A stretch of 59,882 bases of DNA from DALYLB01 sp046154695 (GCA_046154695.1 JBJXFI010000018.1:1-59882), one strand, 5' to 3'; counted from the first letter of the stretch, positions 45,689 to 55,989 are shown. Notes: generated from the letters alone by a model not told the origin. Translations and numbers: made by a program.

Positions 45689-46822
45689 CTATTTCGCCGC
45701 GGGTAGGACGAACAACGCCTCATCGACACGCGCGTTGTGCCGGACCTCGGTGAACTTCCGCAGCGACGAGTAGACGCGGTCGAGATAGGAGGTGCGTATC
45801 GTGAAGGGGACCTTCACGCCGTCGACGTCCCGATAGTCCTCGTAATCGGTCTGCTCGGGATCGACGCCGATGACGGTCTCGGTCGTGATGATGCGGCGCA
45901 CGAGCAGCCCCGTCTCCTTGTCGAATAAGAAGCGCACCCGCCGCTTGTCGGCGAGCGCCGTCCGCAGCACCGCGGCCTCGCGATCCCCGACCTTCTCATA
46001 TCCCCCGAAAGCCAGGCGCGCGTTGGGATCTCGAACGAGAACCGGATCCAGACTCATCGCCAGCGAACGCGCGCGCGACAGGTCCACGGCATCCATCGCC
46101 CGGTCCTCGCGCGAATTTTTCAGCCACCCTCGCGCGCCGTTGAGCTTCTGCGAGGACGCCCCCTGCGGCAACTCCACGCTCATCGCGTACTTGTCCGGTC
46201 CGAGAAAGTGGATCTCCAACGGAAAGCCCTGCCCATTGCCCGCGATGCTCGCTCCCTTGATCACCCGCGTCCTGATCTTTTCAAGCGCCTCTTTCCCGCC
46301 GACGGCTTGCGTATATTTGGCGAGGATCTCAGGCGCGGTGGGAAACGGGCCCGCCGCCGCCGGCGCGGGTTTGGGGGCCGCCGCCGGAAGGACCGGGATG
46401 CTCAAGGGATGGTCGTGGCCCTGATGGCAGGTCTGGCATGTCACCTGTGTGCGCCCGTTGAAGTGCTGTTTATTGATCTCCATGGTCATCAGGATCATCT
46501 TGCGGGCGATCTTCTTGTGGTTGTTGTCGTCCTTCTCGAACTCGAACGCATCGCCGGTCTTGACGTGGCAATCGGCGCATCCCATGCCGAGGGTGGCGCT
46601 GATATAGTTCATCATCGGTCGTATCTGGGAGGCGGGCAGCCCCTTCAACGCCTGAATATTCTTGTATGTCTGTTCCGTGGTCGGTTCCGCGGGGACGGCC
46701 GGTTCCTGCGTCTCGCCCGAGGCGGCCTGAATCGGGAGGCCCGGGCGGCCGGTCAGAACCAGCAGGCCCGCCAGGACCAGAAACGCGCATGCCAGAAAAC
46801 GCTTGATTTCGGGTTGAATCAT
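45689..46822 (-). CDS. Dihaem cytochrome c, 'photosynthetic reaction centre cytochrome c subunit'-like (377 aa)
   Basis: An exported cytochrome with a hydrophobic leader (C-A-F-L-V-L-A-G-L-L-V-L-T-G). Two haem sites, C-A-D-C-H near residue 80 and C-Q-T-C-H near 121, lie in the domain that is common in Acidobacteriota and named after the reaction-centre cytochrome, although it implies no photosynthesis. An Ala/Pro linker (about 135-155) leads to a C-terminal 210-residue domain resembling lipoprotein-carrier-like folds (V-K-V-P-F-T-I-R near the end). It may shuttle electrons in the periplasm. AAGGAG before ATG 46822 fixes the start. Confidence 0.82.
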   Translation of the reverse strand: MIQPEIKRFLACAFLVLAGLLVLTGRPGLPIQAASGETQEPAVPAEPTTEQTYKNIQALKGLPASQIRPMMNYISATLGMGCADCHVKTGDAFEFEKDDNNHKKIARKMILMTMEINKQHFNGRTQVTCQTCHQGHDHPLSIPVLPAAAPKPAPAAAGPFPTAPEILAKYTQAVGGKEALEKIRTRVIKGASIAGNGQGFPLEIHFLGPDKYAMSVELPQGASSQKLNGARGWLKNSREDRAMDAVDLSRARSLAMSLDPVLVRDPNARLAFGGYEKVGDREAAVLRTALADKRRVRFLFDKETGLLVRRIITTETVIGVDPEQTDYEDYRDVDGVKVPFTIRTSYLDRVYSSLRKFTEVRHNARVDEALFVLPAAK

Positions 46823-47216
46823 TAAATTCTCCTTCAGAGTTTTTGGATAGAGTAACGTTTCCTTATAGCCGCTTGCATATGCATGCGCCCTGGCTGCGTG
46901 ATTCCGAAAGAGGAAAACGGAACAGACGGAAATAACGGAATCGACGAAACCAAACAATCCGAGGCTCCGTTTGTTCCGTTATTTCCGTCTGTTCCGTTTT
47001 CCCTCCTCTTCTCGATGGCGAGCCGGGTCGGATGCGAATGAAAACCGCTATAAATCAGGCGCGTATTGTAGCCGGATCGGGAAAATTTTGCGCGGGGGAT
47101 TCCGTCAGCCATCCCAACCGGGGAAAATCGATTCCAATGGGCCGATTTCGGGTCTATTGCGTATCTAAAGCGGGCAAACGACAATGAGGTGAGCGCGTTT
47201 CGATTGAGGAGCAAAA
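46823..47216. other. 394-base divergent region with a long hairpin
   Basis: This lies between the cytochrome gene (minus) and the zinc-ribbon gene (plus). Besides the hairpin at 46912-47002 I see no clear promoter pair and no gene. Confidence 0.55.
46912..47002. repeat. Perfect 29-bp-stem hairpin, ACGGAA repeat family C copy 2
   Basis: 46912-46940 (GGAAAACGGAACAGACGG...) is the exact inverse complement of 46974-47002, with a 33-base loop. The arms match the repeat at 29134-29210 and 55990-56070. It is the strongest hairpin in the window. Confidence 0.9.
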
Positions 47217-48200
47217 GTGATGATGCGTTTTTGCATAAGTTGTGGAATCGAACTGATCGACGCCGCGAAATTCTGCCGTCGTTGCGGCGCGGTGATCGAG
47301 AATCTTCCCCAGGGCAGGGGCGCGCAAACCGACCCCCTGAAAACGCAATTCGAGCCGACGGAGCGGCTGGACGAGAAGCCGCCCGTCGAAGCGCCGCAAC
47401 CAGCCAGGACGGAAGCGACGGCGCGGCCTCGACGGGCATTCAAAACGATCCCGATGCCGCCGTCCATTCCGACGGATGCGAAACCGACCAGGATCACCGG
47501 CTCGGTCACAGGCTCGGCCGCCGCGCGGACCCCGCCGTCCGGCAGCGGAAAAAAATGGATTGCGCTTGGGGCGCCCGCGTTTCTGTTGATCGTGCTTTGC
47601 GGGATCTTCTTCTCGACCAATTTCAGGAACTCCTCCGCGGAGCCCACAACCGGGGCAGTGGCTACGACTCCGGAAGTGCGGGGAGAGGCTCCGGCCGCCG
47701 AAGTTCCGGCGGAGACGCCGTCACCCGTGGCTGCCGCGCCCAGGCCCTCGATCAAACCGGCCGCCTCTCAGGAACGCCCCACCCCGGCAATGGCGCAACC
47801 GATGCCCGCGCGGCCGGCTCTCGATGAAGCCCCGCCGGTTCAACCCGCCGCTCAACCGGCGAACTCCGCCCAGCCGGTCAAATCCGCATCCGCCACGCCC
47901 GAAGTGAAGGCCGAGAAACCGGCGGCTCTCACCATGCAGGACCACTGGCGCATCGGCGCGGGCCACCTCGGCGCCGGGCGGAACCAGGAAGCCCTTCGCG
48001 AATTCGAGCAGGCGCGCCGGCTCGCCCCGGGCAATATCGACATCTTCTACCTGATCGGCACGGCCTATCATCAGATGGGCAGGTATGACGAGGCGCTCGA
48101 GGCCTATCGCAAATGCACCTCCGGCGTTTATGCCAGCGTCGCGCAAAATCATGTGAAACGCCTGGAGAAAAAAGGCGGAAAGAAGGAAGGAAAGAAGTAG
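47217..48200 (+). CDS. Zinc-ribbon, single-pass membrane, TPR protein (327 aa)
   Basis: A cytoplasmic zinc ribbon with four Cys (C-I-S-C-G near residue 6, F-C-R-R-C-G near 20) is followed by a disordered Pro/Ala-rich stretch and one membrane helix (A-F-L-L-I-V-L-C-G-I-F-F near 125-140). A long extracytoplasmic Ala/Pro linker leads to TPR-like repeats (I-G-A-G-H-L-G-A-G-R-N-Q-E-A-L-R-E-F-E-Q-A near 245 onward). The start could be GTG 47217 or the following ATG codons at 47220 and 47223; GAGGAG lies upstream. Function unknown; the layout suits a protein-interaction anchor. Confidence 0.75.
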   Translation: MMMRFCISCGIELIDAAKFCRRCGAVIENLPQGRGAQTDPLKTQFEPTERLDEKPPVEAPQPARTEATARPRRAFKTIPMPPSIPTDAKPTRITGSVTGSAAARTPPSGSGKKWIALGAPAFLLIVLCGIFFSTNFRNSSAEPTTGAVATTPEVRGEAPAAEVPAETPSPVAAAPRPSIKPAASQERPTPAMAQPMPARPALDEAPPVQPAAQPANSAQPVKSASATPEVKAEKPAALTMQDHWRIGAGHLGAGRNQEALREFEQARRLAPGNIDIFYLIGTAYHQMGRYDEALEAYRKCTSGVYASVAQNHVKRLEKKGGKKEGKK

Positions 48201-48351
48201 CGGCTCTGTCTCATTCCATTCATCGCGGAGAGCGATCACCGGATCGACCCGCATGGCGCACCGGGCCGGGAAACAACACGCGAGGAACCAGAGTTTCCAC
48301 GATATTTCCTTTGCTCCCGAACTGATTGCCCGAATTGAATTGAGTAGATGC

Positions 48352-49041
48352 CTATCGATTCTGCCCGTCCTCGACGACGCGGCCATCGAAGAGGTGAATC
48401 GAGCGGTCGGCGTGTTTGGCGAACCGCGGATCGTGCGTGACCATGCAGATTGTCGCGCCGCCCCGATGCAGCTCCCGCAGCAGGTCCATGACCGCGTCGC
48501 CATTGGTCGAATCGAGGTTTCCGGTCGGCTCGTCCGCCAGCAGGATGAGCGGCTCGCCCGCCACGGCGCGGGCGACGGCGACCCGCTGTTGTTGACCGCC
48601 GGAAAGCTGCGAGGGCAGATGCTTCGCCCGATGCGCCATCCCGACCTTCTCCAGGGCCGCGTTGACGCGCTCGCGCCGCTCGCTCGAACTCATTCCTCGA
48701 TAGGTCAGGGGCAGCTCCACGTTCTCAAAGACCGTCAGGTCGCCGATCAGATTGAAGCTTTGAAAGATGAACCCGATCTCCCGGTTGCGGATTCGGGCGC
48801 GCTCCGACAGGCTCAGGCCCTGGACGGGCTTCCCGTTCAACTCATACGCGCCCTCGCTCGGCGAATCGAGCAGCCCGAGAATCGAGAGGAGCGTCGACTT
48901 GCCGCACCCCGAGGGCCCTGCGATCGACACATATTCGCCTTTGTTGATCTCCAGATGAATGCCGGAAAGCGCATGCGTCTCGACCTCATCGGTATAAAAA
49001 ACCTTTGTCACTCCATCCATCCGCAGCAGGGGCTGGCTCAT
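48352..49041 (-). CDS. ABC transporter ATP-binding protein (MacB/LolD type)
   Basis: A 229-residue ATPase with Walker A G-P-S-G-C-G-K-S-T near residue 40, the Q-loop F-Q-S-F-N-L, signature L-S-G-G-Q-Q-Q-R near 146, Walker B L-I-L-L-A-D-E-P-T-G-N-L-D and H-loop V-T-H-D. Its length and sequence fit the MacB/LolD/FtsE class, which works with FtsX-like permeases. It follows the adaptor gene at 49117-50376, but no permease gene is present in this operon, so it must use one encoded elsewhere. Confidence 0.9.
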   Translation of the reverse strand: MSQPLLRMDGVTKVFYTDEVETHALSGIHLEINKGEYVSIAGPSGCGKSTLLSILGLLDSPSEGAYELNGKPVQGLSLSERARIRNREIGFIFQSFNLIGDLTVFENVELPLTYRGMSSSERRERVNAALEKVGMAHRAKHLPSQLSGGQQQRVAVARAVAGEPLILLADEPTGNLDSTNGDAVMDLLRELHRGGATICMVTHDPRFAKHADRSIHLFDGRVVEDGQNR

Positions 49042-49061
49042 CGTGTGTCTCCCGGGTAAAT

Positions 49062-49109
49062 GTTCGGAGTTCCGCCTGCGGAAGACCGCCTGAGGGCGAA
49101 ACTCCGGGC
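49062..49109 (-). repeat. Dispersed GTTCGGAGTTCCGCC repeat (family B, copy 3)
   Basis: GTTCGGAGTTCCGCCT at 49062-49077 matches the two other copies. It is followed by an inverse arm (GGCGAAACTCCG near 49097-49108), giving a hairpin between the ABC ATPase and adaptor genes. Confidence 0.75.
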
Positions 49110-49116
49110 GATGTCG

Positions 49117-50376
49117 TCAATTCAATCGAATTCGCGCCGCGTCATCTCCGACACGCGAGGTGTCGGAGACGATGACCTTGTCGCCGACGCGCAATCCGCC
49201 GCGAACCTCGATCACGGTGACGGAGGCGCGGCCGAGCGTCACGGTGACGGCTTCCGCGTGCGTTTCGTCCGGTTCGAGCCGGAAGAGCTTGATCGTGGCG
49301 CCCTCCTGCCCGAACGTCGGCCGCTGTACATAGAGGACGTTCTCCAGTCGTTCGAGCTCGATCACGCCGTCGACATTGAGATCCGGAACGGCGCCTTTCG
49401 GCAGTTCGGCCAGAAGCTGGACTTCGACGAGGCGGGTGCCGTTCTGAACGGCGGGATCGACGCGGCGCACGCGACCGGGAATGACGCCGTTGCGCGTGTC
49501 GATCTGTGCCGTCTGGCCGATCTGAATATCCTTTGCCTGCGTCTCGGCGACCTTGACCTCGGCTTTGAGGCGGCTCGGATCCGAAACGCGCGCGAGGTTC
49601 GTGCCGGGCGCGACCTGCTGGCCGATCTGCACCGTCAGCTCCTGCAGCACGCCGTGCATGCCGGCCTTGATCCGCAGGTCGGCGATCTGTTTCCGCCGCA
49701 GATTGAACAACGTCCGCCGCTGATCGAGCGTGGCCTGCGAGACGGCCATCTGCGTCTTGATCGCCTCCCCGGTCATGGCGAGGCGCTTTTTTTCCAGTTC
49801 GTTTCGCGTTCCCAACTCGGAGGCCTTCATCTTCAACTGCTTCAGTCGAATCTCCGACACCAATCCATCTTTCGAGAGCTGCTCATTGGCCTCGGCCTCC
49901 AGCCGGGCGTTCAGAAAGTCCGCCTCGACCGTCGCGGCCTGCGCCTGCTGGTTGAGCAACTGAGTTTCGAGATCGGTCCGCCGGTTGATATATTCGGCCT
50001 CCGCCGATTTGACCACGGCCTCGGCTTCCATCAACTGTTGCTGCAGCTCCTGATTGCTCAGCTCGAAGATCACCGTCTCGGGGGTGACAAAGGTTCCCGG
50101 CTGGACCAGCCGCTTCTCCACGCGGCCGCTGGTCATCGCGGGAATCCAGACAATCTCTTCCGGCACCAGCGTCCCCTGCCCGCGAACGCTGCGAATCATC
50201 TCTCCCCGCTTCACCTCATCCGTGATGACCGTCGATCGCTCGATCGTCGGCGCCGCCGGTTTCAACCGCCCCAGCACGACGCTCACCGCGCTGATTCCGC
50301 CAATCAATAACAGGGCGTAAAATACCCGGCGTATCTTTCGATTTCGCGCCACCGCTTTGTCACGAGGTTTATCCAT
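49117..50376 (-). CDS. Periplasmic adaptor / membrane fusion protein (HlyD/MacA-like)
   Basis: A 419-residue adaptor with an N-terminal membrane anchor (V-F-Y-A-L-L-L-I-G-G-I-S-A-V-S-V-V-L). The lipoyl-like halves (V-R-G-Q-G-T-L-V-P-E near 65; A-G-M-H-G-V-L-Q-E-L near 222) flank a long coiled coil (about 105-215, heptad-like, rich in Ala/Glu/Leu). Beta-barrel and membrane-proximal domains complete it (about 255-415). It links an inner-membrane ABC complex to the periplasm or outer membrane. GGGAGA precedes the ATG. Confidence 0.88.
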   Translation of the reverse strand: MDKPRDKAVARNRKIRRVFYALLLIGGISAVSVVLGRLKPAAPTIERSTVITDEVKRGEMIRSVRGQGTLVPEEIVWIPAMTSGRVEKRLVQPGTFVTPETVIFELSNQELQQQLMEAEAVVKSAEAEYINRRTDLETQLLNQQAQAATVEADFLNARLEAEANEQLSKDGLVSEIRLKQLKMKASELGTRNELEKKRLAMTGEAIKTQMAVSQATLDQRRTLFNLRRKQIADLRIKAGMHGVLQELTVQIGQQVAPGTNLARVSDPSRLKAEVKVAETQAKDIQIGQTAQIDTRNGVIPGRVRRVDPAVQNGTRLVEVQLLAELPKGAVPDLNVDGVIELERLENVLYVQRPTFGQEGATIKLFRLEPDETHAEAVTVTLGRASVTVIEVRGGLRVGDKVIVSDTSRVGDDAARIRLN

Positions 50377-50590
50377 AAATTCTCCCGTTCATGCTCCCAA
50401 AACATCCCCCTCTTATCCAATTCCCGTGCCAAGCCCCGCCGAAAGGCTAACAAACTGTGAATATTGGCTTATTTGCGAGTGCGGCGCATTCAGTAGACGT
50501 CCGGGTGTTCGGTAATGGGAACTCGAAGTCCCAAAAGTGATATGACCCGATGAAGGCGGAAAAGGACAGTGAATGCAGCCCCCTGGGGGA

Positions 50591-53506
50591 TCAGGCGACA
50601 AGGGTCTCGCTCACCTCCTGATCACCGAGTTTGGCCGTCAGGGTCAGGCTGGAGTTTCGCCCTTCCCCGCCGGCCATCTGGATCAGGCGGTCGAAGACGG
50701 CGAAGAGGGTGTTGTCTCCCTTGTCGAGATTATCGAAGCCCTGGAGCGCCCTGCCGAAATCGTCGAGGGCCGTCTCGAACTCTTTCGGCGGGATCTTGCC
50801 GTTCTGCCGGACGATTCTTGAGAGATTGCCCATGCCGTCGATCATTGCGTCTTCGATCCCATACAGGTTGACGAGCACCCGGAGCTGCGCCGGGCTGAGC
50901 CGCACACTCGCCGGGGCATTTTTGAAACCGACCGGCGAGGGATGGATCGGCTTGATCTCCCGGGTGTCGGCGGGGTTCACGAAGTCGGGCCGGTTGCGCA
51001 GCGTATAGACCCCCGGTGTCCAGTAGGCCCAGGCCAGTTCCTCGAAGTTCACCCCCCGGGAAATATAGTTGGAAAAGACGATCAGGCGCATCGTGCGGCG
51101 CAGGGCCTCTTCGATCGGGGGCTTGAACCTGCCGTCCTGATAGAAATCCTCATTGAGCAACGCCTGCAGGCTCTTCTCGGTGAAGCGCACATCGTAGGAG
51201 AGCGAGACCTTGCCGAAGTTTCCGTTCGCATCGACCGGCAGCAGCGTTTTCATCCGCTCGAAGGCTTCCTGCCCGGACGGCGAGAGGCCGAATTCCGCCG
51301 CGAATCCGAGATATTTCCGCAGCTCCTCCGGCCGGGTTTCGGGATCATCCAGAATCAGCTTGTAGCGGGCGGACATGTTCCGGATCGCATCGATGAGATA
51401 CATCTTGTTGGCGGGATCGAGCTCCAGCCGGCCCTCGGATTCGCCGATGAAGCGAAGGAGCAGGTTGGTGTAGACCCGCTCCCCCTGGCGTTTGCGCACC
51501 CGCTCCGCCTCCAGATCGAGCGTCGTAATGGCCGTCAGGACGCCGTTGCCGTCGGACTGGATGCGCTGGTCGGCCTGTGTGATCAGGCGATCGAGCCCCT
51601 CGTAATGCCATTTCCGATGCCAGCCGAGAATATTCATCGAGAAGCGGCTCTCGCGCGTGATCCGGCTCAGGATTCTTCCCTCGCGAATGACGACGAATTC
51701 CCTGTCGAAAGCGGCCAGGACGTTCTCGAAATTGCCGTGCCCGGCCTCGCGCATCAGATCGCGGCCGCCCTCCGTGTTGAGATCGAACTCGAAATCGAAG
51801 AGCGCCTCTCCCTCCGCGGTTCGGCTGTATTCGGCCTGCAGCTTGAACTGGAACGATTGATTGAGCGCTTCGGATACCTTTTGAAAGGCCGTGTCGCGAA
51901 ACTTCCGCATGGAGACGAGCACGCGGTTGAACTTCACGACGGCGTCATTCGCCGCGGGCGTCGAGATCGAGCCGATGACCTTTCCCATGACGCGCTCGAC
52001 AAAGGCGGTGAGCTTCCTGTCGGCCTTCCCCTTCAGCTTGTCGAAATCGGTGGCGTCGTCCAGCGCAACGAGAAAATGGTCGAGCGGAAACTCCGACTTC
52101 GCCAGCGCGACCAGGCGCCGGAGGTGCTCGTGCGCGGAGCTCTCGATCAGGGCGAGCGCCTGGGCGGCGCGAAGGCGAATCGCCTCCAGCGAGTTGGCCG
52201 CGCCGGCGGGCGGCGGCGTCTCACCGGTCATCCATCCGAACGGGTCGCCGTCGGTGAGCTGCTGGATCACACCCCAGAGGATGTTGCCCGCATCGACCCG
52301 CACCTCCATCTTCAGCGCCTGCCAGGTCGATGCCTCTTCGATCTTTCGCAGGGCCGTCCGCAGCCGGACGTCGACCTCCTTCCTGACCGGATCGAAGTAT
52401 TTGTCGAAGAGCGTGACGGCGTGATTTCCCGCCTCCCGATACGAGGACGTGATCTCGTGGGCGCGCGCGAGAACCTCATCGAGCTTCGTCCGCTCCCGAA
52501 GTTCCTCGAAGGCGAAGCCCGTTGACCGCTCGATGAAGACTTTGGCGAGGTTGTCGACATAGGCTTCGAGGTCGTCGAAATCCCGAACACCGGCGATCTG
52601 ATCGAAGAGGTTCAGCCAATTCTTCGAGTTCAGGCCGAGGATCGTGGCCAGCAGATCATTGGCGCTTTCGGGCCAGCCCTCGGCCTCGACCTTCGCCGAG
52701 GCGTTGACGGTCGCGCCGACGGACAAACCGCGGCTCGCGCTCTTGCTGATCGTCACGCGCCCCCAGCCGGGCTCGCCGCCCTCACGAACCACGACCTTGA
52801 AATGGCCCAACAGCTTCGCGCCAAGACTGAGTCTCGCCGCCAGCGCGAAGTCCACCTTCTGCGAAAGCGCCAGCTCTCCGATCGAGAACGACGGCGCGCC
52901 GGACACTTCATAGCCGAAATTGACGCCCGCCTTGAAATTGAGATAGCCGCCGTACTCGAAGACGATGACCTGACCCTGCGCCGGCGCCGCCGTGACATCG
53001 GCCGGCATGCTCATTGCGCCGAAAAAGTCGCGAATGAGCTTTTCCGCCGGGGTGTCGGCGGGCGCCGATCGAACCATCCAATACCCGGCCTCGACGCCCG
53101 CGCTGAGCGTGGCGCTCGCCGATAAAAGCCCGTGCCGCACCTTCGTCGCGAGATTCGCGCCGGCTCCCCCGCCCGCCTCGAAGACCAGCAGGATCCGGTC
53201 CGGATGGGCGGCGAAATAGTCCGCCATGCCGAAGGCGGCGAGCGGTTTTGCGCGCTCGGTCGAACTCTCCTTCCACAGCGCGGCAAGACGGCACCTCGCC
53301 CCGGCTTCCAGGCCCAGCTTGACGCTGTTTCCGGACCCGAGAGCCAGCGAGCGGCCCCCGCCCATCTCCGCTCCGACCCGAAACAGGTCCGCCTCCGTCG
53401 GCGCCAGCGGCGCCAGGGGATTGGGAACGAACAGCTCGATCGAGAGCGCGCCGTCTCCGGACGCTCCGGCCTTGATATCCTCTCGCTTGATCTTGATCTC
53501 CGGCAT
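50591..53506 (-). CDS. Large protein of unknown family (971 aa)
   Basis: I do not recognise this protein. There is no signal peptide and no long hydrophobic segment. The first 270 residues are rich in alternating polar/hydrophobic strands (for example G-L-L-S-A-S-A-T-L-S-A-G-V-E-A-G-Y near 130, and K-V-D-F-A-L-A-A-R-L-S-L-G-A-K-L near 220), reminiscent of a beta-barrel or beta-solenoid. The middle (about 290-600) is mostly helical and charged. The C-terminal part (about 650-960) is mixed. ATG 53506 has AAAGGAAAC upstream and is preferred over a Met at 53584. It is transcribed toward the ABC adaptor, 214 bases before it, so it might be a cargo or partner. Confidence 0.7.
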   Translation of the reverse strand: MPEIKIKREDIKAGASGDGALSIELFVPNPLAPLAPTEADLFRVGAEMGGGRSLALGSGNSVKLGLEAGARCRLAALWKESSTERAKPLAAFGMADYFAAHPDRILLVFEAGGGAGANLATKVRHGLLSASATLSAGVEAGYWMVRSAPADTPAEKLIRDFFGAMSMPADVTAAPAQGQVIVFEYGGYLNFKAGVNFGYEVSGAPSFSIGELALSQKVDFALAARLSLGAKLLGHFKVVVREGGEPGWGRVTISKSASRGLSVGATVNASAKVEAEGWPESANDLLATILGLNSKNWLNLFDQIAGVRDFDDLEAYVDNLAKVFIERSTGFAFEELRERTKLDEVLARAHEITSSYREAGNHAVTLFDKYFDPVRKEVDVRLRTALRKIEEASTWQALKMEVRVDAGNILWGVIQQLTDGDPFGWMTGETPPPAGAANSLEAIRLRAAQALALIESSAHEHLRRLVALAKSEFPLDHFLVALDDATDFDKLKGKADRKLTAFVERVMGKVIGSISTPAANDAVVKFNRVLVSMRKFRDTAFQKVSEALNQSFQFKLQAEYSRTAEGEALFDFEFDLNTEGGRDLMREAGHGNFENVLAAFDREFVVIREGRILSRITRESRFSMNILGWHRKWHYEGLDRLITQADQRIQSDGNGVLTAITTLDLEAERVRKRQGERVYTNLLLRFIGESEGRLELDPANKMYLIDAIRNMSARYKLILDDPETRPEELRKYLGFAAEFGLSPSGQEAFERMKTLLPVDANGNFGKVSLSYDVRFTEKSLQALLNEDFYQDGRFKPPIEEALRRTMRLIVFSNYISRGVNFEELAWAYWTPGVYTLRNRPDFVNPADTREIKPIHPSPVGFKNAPASVRLSPAQLRVLVNLYGIEDAMIDGMGNLSRIVRQNGKIPPKEFETALDDFGRALQGFDNLDKGDNTLFAVFDRLIQMAGGEGRNSSLTLTAKLGDQEVSETLVA

Positions 53507-53847
53507 TGTTTCCTTTCGTGAAACTCCCTCGCTGCAAATTCTACGGGCGATATCGAGACGAGGTCCTTCAAGGGCGTCCGTCATCCACCCGGGCTTCGCC
53601 TCCTCGTTTCGGCGAAGTATTCAATCCTCTCCCGTATTTTTCAATCTCCCTGCCGGATAAATCCAGCGATCGACGGCTCCGGATGGCTCATTTTCCCCGC
53701 GTCCGCGCGATAACCCTTTCAAATCAGGGGTTCGCGAATGTGGCCCGCCTTTTGCAGCTACGCCATATGGGGGGCCGGTTTTCAACCGGCCCTGCTACAA
53801 GGCGGACCGGTTGGAAACCGGCCAAACATTTTTTCAAGGAAAAAATA
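53507..53847. other. 341-base divergent region with a family D palindrome pair
   Basis: It lies between the 971-aa gene and the barrel-like gene. It contains the repeat at 53773-53823. The upstream part has no promoter match I trust. Confidence 0.5.
53773..53823. repeat. Paired GGCCGGTT palindromes (family D)
   Basis: Two near-identical small hairpins, GGCCGGTT-TTC-AACCGGCC (53773-53791) and GACCGGTT-GGA-AACCGGCC (53805-53823), lie 13 bases apart and can also pair with each other. The pair sits 24 bases upstream of the start at 53848. Confidence 0.8.
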
Positions 53848-54354
53848 ATGAAAAAACTGATTGTGACAATGACTCTCCTGCTGCTTTCAACCGGCCTCGC
53901 GCTCGCGCAGACGCCGCGGCCGCCGCAGAAGGAATACATGGGCCAGGGATATGTGTACATTGGCCCGGGCGCCTTCACCACCGACTCGGACGCCCTGCTC
54001 CATTTCGGCGGCGGGGGCGAGGGATTTCTCAAGGGGGGCCTCGCCGCCGGAGTCGAATTCGGGGGCTTTTCGAACGCGAAAAATCTCTCCAACGGATTCG
54101 GCGTTCTCTCGCCCGGCGTCTCCTATCACTTTCTGAAGGCGAGCCGGTCCGGCAAGGTCGTGCCGTTCGTGACCGGGGGATACACGCTCTTCTTTTCCTC
54201 CGATGGCGTCGACAACGGAATCCATTTCGGCGGGGGCGTCAACTACTGGTTCAAGGAACGGATCGGGCTGCGCATCGAGGTGCGCGACCACGCGCCGTAT
54301 CCCTTCACCGATTTTCACATCGTCGGTTTCCGGTTCGGTTTCGCGTTTCGCTGA
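53848..54354 (+). CDS. Small outer-membrane-barrel-like protein (168 aa)
   Basis: A signal peptide (L-I-V-T-M-T-L-L-L-L-S-T-G-L-A-L-A-Q) is followed by about 145 residues of alternating strands rich in Gly and aromatics, ending F-R-F-G-F-A-F-R, a typical outer-membrane barrel ending with a near-terminal aromatic residue. It resembles eight-stranded OmpA/OmpX-like barrels. AAGGAAAAAATA precedes the ATG. Function unknown. Confidence 0.72.
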   Translation: MKKLIVTMTLLLLSTGLALAQTPRPPQKEYMGQGYVYIGPGAFTTDSDALLHFGGGGEGFLKGGLAAGVEFGGFSNAKNLSNGFGVLSPGVSYHFLKASRSGKVVPFVTGGYTLFFSSDGVDNGIHFGGGVNYWFKERIGLRIEVRDHAPYPFTDFHIVGFRFGFAFR

Positions 54355-54371
54355 GCCACGGTTGTCCGGGC

Positions 54372-55358
<987 letters not shown>

Positions 55359-55422
55359 ACTCGATCGAGTCTGGAGCCCGGCGTCCGAGGTTCGCTTCTC
55401 CCGCGGTGAGTCGATGGCCGGC

Positions 55423-55806
55423 TCACGATTCCGGGTGTTGAACCTCCGCCTCCGGGCTCTCAGGCAACTCCTTCTTGATTTCTTCGATCAACTGCATCAT
55501 CCGGTCGCCCTGTTCGATCGTATCGTCATAGGCGAATGTGATCTCCGGAACGGACCGCAATCGGATCCGCGATCCGACCTGCCGGCGGATGAATCCGGCC
55601 GCGCGCGTGAGCGCGGCGAGCGTCTCCTTTTTCTCGTCGGGGGCTCCCAGGACGCTGACCATTACCTTGGCATAACGAAGGTCGGGGCTGAGCTTCACGT
55701 CGGTGATGGTGGCAAATCCCACGCGCGGATCCTTTACCTCTTGAGCGATGATGCCGCTGAGCAACTGCCGCAGATCTTCCCCCAGTTTTCGCGCGCGATG
55801 GGACAT
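55423..55806 (-). CDS. rbfA: Ribosome-binding factor A
   Basis: A 127-residue KH-fold protein that helps mature the 30S subunit. Family features are R-A-R-K-L-G-E-D-L-R-Q-L-L near the N-terminus, D-P-R-V-G-F-A-T-I-T-D-V near 25-37, D-L-R-Y-A-K-V-M-V-S-V-L-G, and a C-terminal V-P-E-I-T-F-A-Y-D-D-T-I-E-Q-G-D-R-M-M. Start 55806 (M-S-H-R-A-R) gives a family-like N-terminus; ATG 55830, with GGGAATAGG directly before it, would add eight residues. A longer upstream frame crosses a dispersed repeat and is not credible. It lies between infB and nrnA. Confidence 0.92.
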   Translation of the reverse strand: MSHRARKLGEDLRQLLSGIIAQEVKDPRVGFATITDVKLSPDLRYAKVMVSVLGAPDEKKETLAALTRAAGFIRRQVGSRIRLRSVPEITFAYDDTIEQGDRMMQLIEEIKKELPESPEAEVQHPES

Positions 55807-55989
55807 AGAAAAAAACCGATCCTTCCCCATCCTATTCCCATTGCCCATCTGACATCTTGCGTTGATTCGCCGCGCAAGGCATTCCGGCAATGGAAAATGG
55901 AAAATGATAAATGAACTCGGCGGATCTCTTCTGGAGGCCCGCCAGTGGCGCCACTCAGAAGCAAGCCCCCGCCCCTGAGAGAAGAGAAC

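Noticed and set aside
45689..46822. Evidence for photosynthesis
   Set aside because: The reaction-centre-like cytochrome domain is widespread in non-phototrophic Acidobacteriota, and no reaction-centre or pigment gene is present.
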